From NCBI RefSeq assembly GCF_030252345.1, contig NZ_CP126980.1:457501-521500 (forward strand): DNA of 64,000 bases. The letters run 5' to 3'. Below, in pieces: positions 58,744 through 64,000 of the stretch (its first letter is position 1; each line of letters begins with the position of its first letter). Under the pieces are notes generated by a model. It made no database searches and was not told where the DNA came from. It saw only the letters and a program-made list of their open reading frames with translations. Source of the stretch: Actinoplanes oblitus. Lineage in GTDB: Bacteria > Actinomycetota > Actinomycetes > Mycobacteriales > Micromonosporaceae. Made by a program: the position numbers and the translations under genes.

Positions 58744-59115
58744 ATGTCGCAGTACGAGCACACCTGCATGATCCGGGGCGACGGCGGCCAGACGCTGCGG
58801 GCCATCCTCGACCAGATCTGCAACAAGTGGACGCTGCTCGTCGTGGCCACCCTCGACCAGGGCACGCTGCGTTTCACCGACCTGGCCCAGCAGATCCCCG
58901 GCATCTCCCAGCGGATGCTCACCCTCACCCTCCGCAACCTGGAACGAGACGGCCTGGTCAACCGCAAGGTCTACGCCGAAGTGCCGCCCCGCGTGGAATA
59001 CACCCTCACCCCCGTTGGCAAAAGCCTGATCCCACCCGCGCTGGCCCTGGCCGGCTGGGCCATCGAACACGTCCCCCACATCGAAGCCAGCCGAGCCGCT
59101 TACCGGTCCCGCTGA
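58744..59115 (+). CDS. HxlR-family regulator
   Basis: 123 residues, winged helix-turn-helix of HxlR type: CNKWTLLVVATLDQGTLRFTDLAQQIPGISQRMLTLTLRNLERDGLVNRKVYAEVPPRVEYTLTPVGKSL. A cysteine (C8) near the N-terminus and C26 before NKW could act as redox or quinone sensors as in related regulators (YodB/HypR type), which fits a DoxX target. AGGGAG precedes the ATG. Confidence 0.92.
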   Translation: MSQYEHTCMIRGDGGQTLRAILDQICNKWTLLVVATLDQGTLRFTDLAQQIPGISQRMLTLTLRNLERDGLVNRKVYAEVPPRVEYTLTPVGKSLIPPALALAGWAIEHVPHIEASRAAYRSR

Positions 59116-59137
59116 GGCCTGACCTCAGCGGGACCGG
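59103..59137. terminator. 15-bp bidirectional terminator
   Basis: CCGGTCCCGCTGAGG and CCTCAGCGGGACCGG form a perfect 15-bp stem around CCTGA. The left arm includes the last codons and stop of the HxlR gene; the structure ends transcripts of both convergent genes. Confidence 0.85.
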
Positions 59138-59173
59138 CCCGCAGCGTCCGTGAACTGCCCGCCCGGCCGCTGC

Positions 59174-60373
59174 CTACTTGCAGTGCCACACCACCGGCTG
59201 GATCACGCCGTTCGTGTCGTTCGACTGGCCGCCGATCGTCCTGCCGTCGTTGCTGATCGTGTTGGCGATGTCGGCCAGCTGGTCGGCGCCCCGAGGCGCC
59301 AGGCCGGGCAGCTTGATCGTGCTGGTGTCGGCATGGAGCACGGCGCCGGTCTGCCGCTCGACAGCGGTCAGCCAGCCCTGCGCGTTGACCGCGTCGGGCG
59401 TACCGTCAAGCCCTTCGATGATCTGCACCTCGCCGGTGCGAACGTTCCAGCGGGCCGTCTTGGTCTCGCCCCTCGCCTTTGCCCTCGCGGATCCCTTGCC
59501 GCTGCCGGCCTCGTTCACCACGCCGATCACCCAGCCGCCGCTGATGTGGAAGACCCGGCCCTCAGCCGCCTTGCCGTTGAGCTCGGGAACCTTGAGCGCG
59601 TGGTGTGAGCCGTCCGGCAGCCAGACATACGGCGTCTTGTTGCCGATCGTGCCGACGATGGTGCCGTCCTCGTCGATGTCGGCCGCTGTGGCCGAGGCGG
59701 CGCCGGCCGGAACCGGTAGCCGGCGCGGCTGCGCGGTCACCGAGGACCAGAAGATCGGGTGCTCACCGTCCTCCCCGACGATCGTGCCGCGGTCGTTGAT
59801 CGCGTTCGCCGAACCGTCAGTGACACCGCTGAGCTGCGACACCCGGCCGTTGTAGTAGACGAACGGGGTCTGCTTCTGCTGGAGGTAGGACCAGCCCACC
59901 GCGGTGCCGCTGGCGTTGACGTCCTCCAGCGACTCCTCCTCGTCGCCCGGCAACGGCACCTCGGTCCCGGTGCCGTTGTGCCAGATGACCGCCTGGTATT
60001 GATCCGCCGTCGGGTAGGAGCGGCCGGCGAGATAGCTCCCCGTGGAGTCAGCGCCGCTGACCACCGCCTTCGGCGCGTTTTTCGGCACGGTCAGCTGCTG
60101 CACAGTGCAGCTCGACGGCGCGGATGCGGCCGGCGTGGTCTTCGTCGCGGCGACGTCGGTGCCGGGCGTCGGCTTCGCCGGCGTGTGGCTGAGCGCGCCG
60201 CTGGCGATCGTCACGCCGGTGACCGCGACGAAGGTCAGCGCGACACCCGCATATCCAGCACCGCGCTGCCGCTTCTTGCGGCGTCCGTCAGCGATCGCCT
60301 GCCGGACGTCGACCGTGGATGCGGTGTGCGGCTCCGTGTCGAGGGCACGCAGCAGGTCGAAATCGGATGGCAT
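59174..60373 (-). CDS. membrane protein with extracellular HAF-type repeats, putative anti-sigma partner
   Basis: 399 residues. Short cytosolic N-terminus (about 1-38, MPSDFDLLRALDTEPHTAS... DGRRKKRQR), one membrane helix (about 40-60), then an external propeller of HAF-like repeats (NASGTAVGWSYLQQ, NDRGTIVGEDGEHPIFW, DEDGTIVGTIGNKTPYVW, SNDGRTIGGQS). It follows the sigma factor gene by 9 bp with AGGAG inside the sigma 3' end, so the two are co-transcribed. Position and topology fit a sigma-factor regulator, though no zinc-binding anti-sigma motif is present. Confidence 0.8.
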   Translation of the reverse strand: MPSDFDLLRALDTEPHTASTVDVRQAIADGRRKKRQRGAGYAGVALTFVAVTGVTIASGALSHTPAKPTPGTDVAATKTTPAASAPSSCTVQQLTVPKNAPKAVVSGADSTGSYLAGRSYPTADQYQAVIWHNGTGTEVPLPGDEEESLEDVNASGTAVGWSYLQQKQTPFVYYNGRVSQLSGVTDGSANAINDRGTIVGEDGEHPIFWSSVTAQPRRLPVPAGAASATAADIDEDGTIVGTIGNKTPYVWLPDGSHHALKVPELNGKAAEGRVFHISGGWVIGVVNEAGSGKGSARAKARGETKTARWNVRTGEVQIIEGLDGTPDAVNAQGWLTAVERQTGAVLHADTSTIKLPGLAPRGADQLADIANTISNDGRTIGGQSNDTNGVIQPVVWHCK

Positions 60374-60382
60374 GTCGGCTCC

Positions 60383-60886
60383 TCAATTCGCGGCGGCGAG
60401 CTCCGGCTCGCCGAGCAGTCGTCGCAGCGTGGCAAGCCCACGGGAGGTCTGGCTTTTGACCGTGCCGGTGGAGCAGCCGAGCGTCGTGGCGACGTCGTCG
60501 ACCGGCAGGTCGTAGAAATACCGCAGCACCAGCACGGCCTGCTGCCGGCGCGGCAGCCGGCCCAGCGCCGCCCGGACCACCTGGCGGTCCTCGACGCCAC
60601 CGGACTCGGCCGGTGGCGGCTCCGGCGCCTGCCGGAACAGCCGGACCCGCGCCCACGCCAGCCTTTTCTCATCCACGAACGTGCGGACCAGCATGGTGCG
60701 CACGTAGGCGTCGAGGTTGGTGGCGGCACTGGCCCGCCGCCACTTCAGGTAGAGCGTGGTGATGGTCTGCTGAACCAGGTCGTCGGCGCGGTGCTCGTCA
60801 CCGGCGAGCAGATACGCCAGACGTCTCAGCGCCGGGATCCGGGCCGCGACGTACTCGGTGTACTCCTCTTCCGCACCATCGCGCAT
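60383..60886 (-). CDS. SigE-family ECF sigma factor
   Basis: 167 residues from ATG 60886, which has GGAGGGG 8 bp upstream. Region 2 (EEYTEYVAARIPALRRLAYLLAGDEHRADDLVQQTITTLYLKWRR) and region 4 (AALGRLPRRQQAVLVLRYFYDLPVDDVATTLGCSTGTVKSQTSRGLATLRRLL) are complete. The YLLAGDEHRADDLVQ stretch is the mark of the SigE-70 group common in Streptomyces and Actinoplanes. Likely controlled by the membrane protein encoded next. Confidence 0.93.
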   Translation of the reverse strand: MRDGAEEEYTEYVAARIPALRRLAYLLAGDEHRADDLVQQTITTLYLKWRRASAATNLDAYVRTMLVRTFVDEKRLAWARVRLFRQAPEPPPAESGGVEDRQVVRAALGRLPRRQQAVLVLRYFYDLPVDDVATTLGCSTGTVKSQTSRGLATLRRLLGEPELAAAN

Positions 60887-61205
60887 GGCGTCACCCCTCC
60901 GTCGGGTCATCACCCCTCAGACTGGTGCGGCCGCACATCCGGTTGTCATCGTCCTCCGACTTTTTCGGTCGAAGTTCGCTCCCGGATCCGGCCGGCGGGG
61001 GTGCCTGCTGGAACAGCGCCAACAGTGGATAGATCATCGAACCGCCGCTCATCGTCCACCGTGTCCGGCCGGTGGAGTGTCCACCTCCTCGGGCGACTCG
61101 GTCGCGAAGTCGGCGACGGCCGGATATTGGAGAAGCAGCGATTCGTCCTGCAGGGTCAAACTCGGTGAGGCGAGCCGGTTGCTGGACCGCTGCGAGGGGG
61201 AGGCC
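60887..61205. other. gene-free stretch before toxin-immunity debris
   Basis: No frame here has convincing codon use, start site or family motif. It presumably contains the promoter of the sigma factor gene (near 60900-60950) and sequence upstream of the broken immunity gene, including GAGGGGGAGG (61191-61200) that would have been its ribosome binding site. Fragments of other lost genes cannot be excluded. Confidence 0.5.
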
Positions 61206-61302
61206 ATGGCCGACCCACGGGAACAGTCACTCGAAGAGATCTAGCGCGACGCCTGGGGTGATGCGCCGGCTGATTCGAGCAGCCTTGTTGATTCCTTACC
61301 TC
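61206..61302 (+). pseudogene. remnant of a contact-dependent-inhibition immunity protein (CdiI_2 type)
   Basis: ATG 61206, preceded by GAGGGGGAGG, encodes MADPREQSLEEI, then a TAG (61242), then in the same frame RDAWGDAPADSSSLVDSL. Apart from the stop in place of one residue, this equals the N-terminus of the common immunity family beginning SLEEIE-DxWGxPPxD-SxLVxxV. The remaining two thirds of the gene is gone: homology stops at about 61302, where the opposite-strand gene ends. Confidence 0.7.
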
Positions 61303-61304
61303 TT

Positions 61305-61565
61305 CTATTCTTCGACGGTCCAGGTGCGCCCCACCTCGACATAGTCGGCGTCCGCCCGATCGACCACCAGGATGGTCTCACCGGTGCGCCGAGTTCGCGC
61401 TGTGGGGTGATCGACCCCGAGTACGTGGACGAGATTTCCGCTGGTGCCATCCCGAAGACGCGGGACGCCGACGATCTCGCCGTCACGGATCGACCCGACG
61501 GCGATCAAACCACCTCGCGCCGGGATGTCGAACACCTCATTGATGTGGAACCGCATCACCGTCAT
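61305..61565 (-). CDS. small beta-barrel protein, EF-Tu domain-2-like
   Basis: 86 residues from ATG 61565 (ATG 61556 also possible): MRFHINEVFDIPARGGLIAVGSIRDGEIVGVPRLRDG... VDRADADYVEVGRTWTVEE. The pattern 'F-I-xxVFxIxxRGxxxxGxIxxGxIxxG' and the closing 'VxxGxxWxV' resemble the second barrel domain of translation factors as found in small actinobacterial proteins of unknown role. The frame stays open upstream to the transposase stop, so it may be a fragment of a longer protein cut off by the insertion element. Confidence 0.6.
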   Translation of the reverse strand: MTVMRFHINEVFDIPARGGLIAVGSIRDGEIVGVPRLRDGTSGNLVHVLGVDHPTARTRRTGETILVVDRADADYVEVGRTWTVEE

Positions 61566-61655
61566 GACGTGGACTTCGCTGTTGTACGCCTTGTCCCCGA
61601 GCTCAGTAGCAGTAGGCGTGTGCGGTTGTGTGTGGGGGGTGTCCCTATGGTTTTG

Positions 61656-62861
61656 TCAAGCAGTGAGCGCGTGCTTTTCTGCCGGTTTGTACTGGTAAGT
61701 GGTGCGGCTGCGGAGCATGGCGTGCAGGACGTCGACGCGGCGTCGGGCTAGGCAGATGAGGGCGGCGTTGTGTTTCTTGCCTTCGGCTCTCTTGCGGTCG
61801 TAATAGGCCCGGCTCAAGGGGTCGGACAGGGCGGCGAACGCGGACAGGAAGAACGCGCGTTTGAGCTGCTTGTTGCCTCCCTTGGGTGGGTGTTCGCCCC
61901 GGATGCTGGTGCCCGAGCGGCGGGTCACTGGGGCGAGGCCGGCGTAGGCGGCCAGGTGGCCGGAGGTGGGGAACGCGGCGACATCGCCGACTTCGAGCAG
62001 GATCCGGGCTGCGGTCCTGACCCCGACGCCGGGCATCGAGATCAGGACCTCGGCAAGAGGGTGAGCATCAAGCATCTCCTCAACTTGGCCTGCGACCTGG
62101 TCGCGTTGTTTCAGCAGGTCACGCAGGCTGTCCGCCAGCTTCGGCAGGATGGTTTCGGCTGCGGTGGTGCCGGGAACCACGACGGTCTGGGCGTCCAGGG
62201 CGGTGAAGATCTGCTCGACGAGGCGGACGCCCATGCGGGGTGCACGTGGCTTGACGATCTCGGCGAGTTTCGAGCGTCCTGCCTTGCGCAGCCCGGCTGG
62301 GCCGCCGCACCGCGACAACAGTTCCAGCACGGCCGCGTGCTGGACTTTCGGGCCCAGCACCCGTTCCAGTGGCGGGTGGATCTGGGTGAGCAGACCGCGG
62401 ATCCGGTTGCTGATGCGGGTCACTTCACCGGCGAGGTCGTCGTCGTAGCCGACCAGCATCTCCAGCTCGGCGAGGGTGTCGTCACCGGCGTCGACCCGGC
62501 GCAGGGTGTGCGGCAGGGTCCGGGCGGCGTCGGCGATCACGTAGGCGTCGCGAGCGTCGGTCTTCGCGGTGCCGGGATGCAGGTCAGCGAGCCGGCGCAT
62601 GACCAGGCCGGGCAGGTAGGCGATCTGGTGTCCGCAGGCCCGGGCGACCGCGACGGGCAGGGCACCGATCGAGGCGGGCTGGTCGACCACCGCGAGGATC
62701 CGGCCGTGCCGGCCGAGTTTGTCGAACAGCTTCCGCAGCCCGGCCTCGGTGTTCGGCAGCGCCGCGTCATGCAGTCGCTTGCCGGCCGGATCGAGTGCGA
62801 CCGCATGATGGTCTTGCTTGCCGACGTCCAGGCCCAGAAACACGCCGTACTCGTTGATCAC
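61656..62861 (-). CDS. IS110-family transposase
   Basis: 401 residues, apparently full length. N-terminal RuvC-like DEDD domain (FLGLDVGKQDHH, AVVDQPASIG, KTDARDAYVIAD) and C-terminal Transposase_20 domain with the serine-bearing GVGVRTAARILLEVGD... SGHLAAYAGLAPVTRRSGTSIRGEHPPKGGN. IS110 recombinases are guided by a bridge RNA from the element's non-coding end. No frameshift is seen, so the element could be active. Confidence 0.95.
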   Translation of the reverse strand: MINEYGVFLGLDVGKQDHHAVALDPAGKRLHDAALPNTEAGLRKLFDKLGRHGRILAVVDQPASIGALPVAVARACGHQIAYLPGLVMRRLADLHPGTAKTDARDAYVIADAARTLPHTLRRVDAGDDTLAELEMLVGYDDDLAGEVTRISNRIRGLLTQIHPPLERVLGPKVQHAAVLELLSRCGGPAGLRKAGRSKLAEIVKPRAPRMGVRLVEQIFTALDAQTVVVPGTTAAETILPKLADSLRDLLKQRDQVAGQVEEMLDAHPLAEVLISMPGVGVRTAARILLEVGDVAAFPTSGHLAAYAGLAPVTRRSGTSIRGEHPPKGGNKQLKRAFFLSAFAALSDPLSRAYYDRKRAEGKKHNAALICLARRRVDVLHAMLRSRTTYQYKPAEKHALTA

Positions 62862-62970
62862 GTCTTGTCTCCCACGATGTCCATCATGGGCTCGGTCGCT
62901 GGTCAGAGCGTCGGACTGCCGGCAGCCACGTTACGGAGAGACCTACCCGAGGGGGTGGCCGGGTCCCTAT
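62862..62970 (-). ncRNA. candidate bridge RNA region of the IS110 element
   Basis: About 109 bp between the transposase start and the inferred left end. In IS110 elements this 5' non-coding end encodes the bridge RNA whose two loops pair with target and donor DNA. Here inverted segments such as CATGATGGACATCGTGG and GCTGCCGGCAGTCC (minus strand) could fold, but I cannot identify the guide loops. The region is short compared with the ~177-nt bridge RNA of IS621, so this is a position-based call. Confidence 0.35.
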
Positions 62971-63016
62971 CAGCGGTCCGCCGACGCCACCTGGCCCGGC
63001 GACAACACCCCCCGGA

Positions 63017-63382
63017 TCATGCGTACGACAGGGGCAGTAAGTCATACCGGACCGAGCGACCGAGCAGTCCCCGGCTGGGGACGATCAAAAAGGTAACGGG
63101 CAGTGCCGGAACGCCGATATGCGCGCATGATGGCGACGACACCTGATTGAACAGCGGCCGGTTCACGCCAACCGCAGTGCCAGACGGCTCACCTTCAGCG
63201 GGATCGAATACAAGATCGCCGATCGATTGACCGTTGCCATCTGCCGGGCGGATCTTTCGAGTCGGTACTTCGAAGGTCACGAAACCGGTCTGTTGGTCGG
63301 CCTCCCACCGGTAAAGCACGCTCTCGCCGGTTGGGTCGCCCTGTGCCCAGATCCCGATCGAGGCAGTCATTGCCGGCGTCAT
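63017..63382 (-). CDS. hypothetical protein, possible immunity protein with a shifted C-terminus
   Basis: 121 residues as read: MTASIGIWAQGDPTGESVLYRWEADQQTGFVTFEVPTRKIRPADG... VNRPLFNQVSS, then a tail (PSCAHIGVPALPVTFLIVPS) without regular structure. Reading the other frame from about 63130 gives IMRAYRRSGTARYLFDRP, a much more natural helix and ending, so a one-base change has probably shifted the C-terminus. It lies 18 bp after a toxin-like C-terminus on the same strand, the position of an immunity gene. Family not recognised. Confidence 0.5.
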   Translation of the reverse strand: MTPAMTASIGIWAQGDPTGESVLYRWEADQQTGFVTFEVPTRKIRPADGNGQSIGDLVFDPAEGEPSGTAVGVNRPLFNQVSSPSCAHIGVPALPVTFLIVPSRGLLGRSVRYDLLPLSYA

Positions 63383-63400
63383 CCTAAGTCCACGTGGTGT

Positions 63401-64000
63401 TTAGTAACTCCGCTGATAACCGATCCCATCGCGGGCGGCGGCTTCAGGATCCCACGTGAATCCTGCCTCGATGGTCGCGGTATGTGCACGCCCGTAACTC
63501 GGGTCCCCGGTCCTGGCCATCTGCTGCGCTTCGAAACGTTCGTGCCGCAGCAGGTCGGTGTCAGCCGGGTGGGGAATGCCGGCGGCCAGTCGCTGCCAAG
63601 CCTCTGCCATGCGCGGGTTGGCGTCGAAGCGCGACGATGTCATCGCCGCAGAGGTCGAGTAGGTGTTCGTCGCGGAAAACGTGACGACGCCTACCGCGCC
63701 GCGAACGACGCGGCTGGGCGAAGCCGGCGAAGCGCTCGCCAGGGAGAAACCACGCCCGGCGCCGGGACTGGGCTCGCTGCGGTCGGTGCCAGCGTCGAGA
63801 GGCTGACGCTGCAGGTCCAAGCCACCATCGAGACCGCCAACGGCATCGCTGTGCAGGCCACGGCCATCGCCGACGGCACTTGAAGGTCCGCCGGTCCGAA
63901 CCTGTCGGCCGGATCTACGGGCAATTTGCACGAGCCGCCCCCATGGTCCCGGCGTCGAAGGCTCCCACAGGCGGCCGGTTGGTGCGCAGTCGCCGTAGCG
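63401..64000 (-). CDS. C-terminal part of a putative polymorphic toxin (runs off the window)
   Basis: The frame is open from the window edge (64000) to TAA at 63401. The last 90 residues (MTSSRFDANPRMAEAWQRLAAGIPHPADTDLLRHERFEAQQMARTGDPSYGRAHTATIEAGFTWDPEAAARDGIGYQ) look like a real folded domain. The LLRHExxEAxxMxxTGxPSYxxAHxxTxxAG pattern is familiar from C-terminal tails of large secreted actinobacterial toxins. The middle part is low-complexity and may contain a frameshift. N-terminus and full domain layout lie outside the window. Confidence 0.45.
   Translation of the reverse strand, partial: RYGDCAPTGRLWEPSTPGPWGRLVQIARRSGRQVRTGGPSSAVGDGRGLHSDAVGGLDGGLDLQRQPLDAGTDRSEPSPGAGRGFSLASASPASPSRVVRGAVGVVTFSATNTYSTSAAMTSSRFDANPRMAEAWQRLAAGIPHPADTDLLRHERFEAQQMARTGDPSYGRAHTATIEAGFTWDPEAAARDGIGYQRSY

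Larger units (their letters stand above)
61641..62970 (-). mobile_element. IS110-family insertion sequence
   Basis: The transposase gene is flanked by an identical 8-bp sequence, GTCCCTAT on the plus strand, at 61641-61648 and 62963-62970. IS110 elements lack terminal inverted repeats and carry a shared short core at both ends, so these are the likely limits (about 1.33 kb). Only 8-15 bp lie beyond the stop codon, and about 100 bp lie before the start, the usual IS110 asymmetry. Exact ends need comparison with an empty site. Confidence 0.7.

Noticed and set aside
63227..63883. 218-codon plus-strand frame near the right edge
   Set aside because: It is antisense to the toxin-like C-terminus. 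Only its last 40 codons look protein-like, and no start site supports a gene.

Overview
The window is high-GC DNA with GTG/TTG starts and many 1-4 base stop/start overlaps. It carries an actinobacterial 5S rRNA, an AdoCbl-riboswitch-controlled class Ia nrdAB pair, YbaB/ESX-type small proteins and many secreted polysaccharide-active proteins. All of this points to a soil-dwelling filamentous actinobacterium, most likely of the Micromonosporaceae (Actinoplanes-like). That assignment is inference from gene style, not a database match.

Layout. 1-890: 3' end of an rRNA operon (23S tail, 5S, terminator). 1018-2622: ZTP riboswitch and glyA. 2874-8085: a secreted discoidin/beta-helix protein with a LacI-type box, then a fructose-type ABC importer (frcB-frcC-frcA). 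8077-12521: NarL-type two-component pair, a two-gene ABC-2 transporter and a secreted beta-propeller. 12601-15455: a membrane GGDEF-EAL protein translationally coupled to an amino-acid-type binding lipoprotein. 15468-18691: a TetR gene with two operators, leading into an ABC exporter. 18697-23443 (minus): Na+/H+ antiporter, DUF4142, SAH riboswitch plus ahcY, and an unknown propeller protein. 23494-34974: LacI regulator, chemoreceptor, lipoprotein, probable GH87 alpha-1,3-glucanase, sugar-nucleotide epimerase, MFS symporter, Gfo/Idh oxidoreductase and PL4 rhamnogalacturonan lyase. 35030-39341: moeA divergent from a molybdate operon (HTH-TOBE regulator, modA, modB, modC). 39410-45960: STAND ATPase, glycosyltransferase-like protein, heme oxygenase, BadF-type sugar kinase and SIS-domain protein. 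46096-47323: GH16 glucanase. 48009-50330: an ESX-like four-gene set. 50385-54077: cobalamin riboswitch and nrdAB. 54226-56300: secreted VWA protein and partner. 56608-60886: deoC/GntR, DoxX/HxlR, and a SigE-type sigma factor with a membrane HAF-repeat protein. 61206-64000: debris of toxin-immunity genes cut by an IS110-family element.

Three metabolite riboswitches (ZTP, SAH, AdoCbl) control linked one-carbon, methylation and nucleotide genes. The enzymes (GH87, GH16, PL4, the beta-helix protein) with sugar uptake and sugar regulators fit a life spent degrading fungal and plant polymers. Several divergent promoters hold clear palindromic operators beside the regulator they probably serve (TetR, HutC-type GntR, HxlR).

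The least explained signal is a 112-bp element present twice (30421-30533 and 54094-54205), each time between convergent genes. Its 21-nt loop is identical in both copies while the 13-bp stem differs at four pairs, all compensated. There are also three minisatellite arrays (26-29 bp units), two of which run into gene 3' ends, and a 9 x 7 bp repeat just inside a reading frame that could make it phase-variable.
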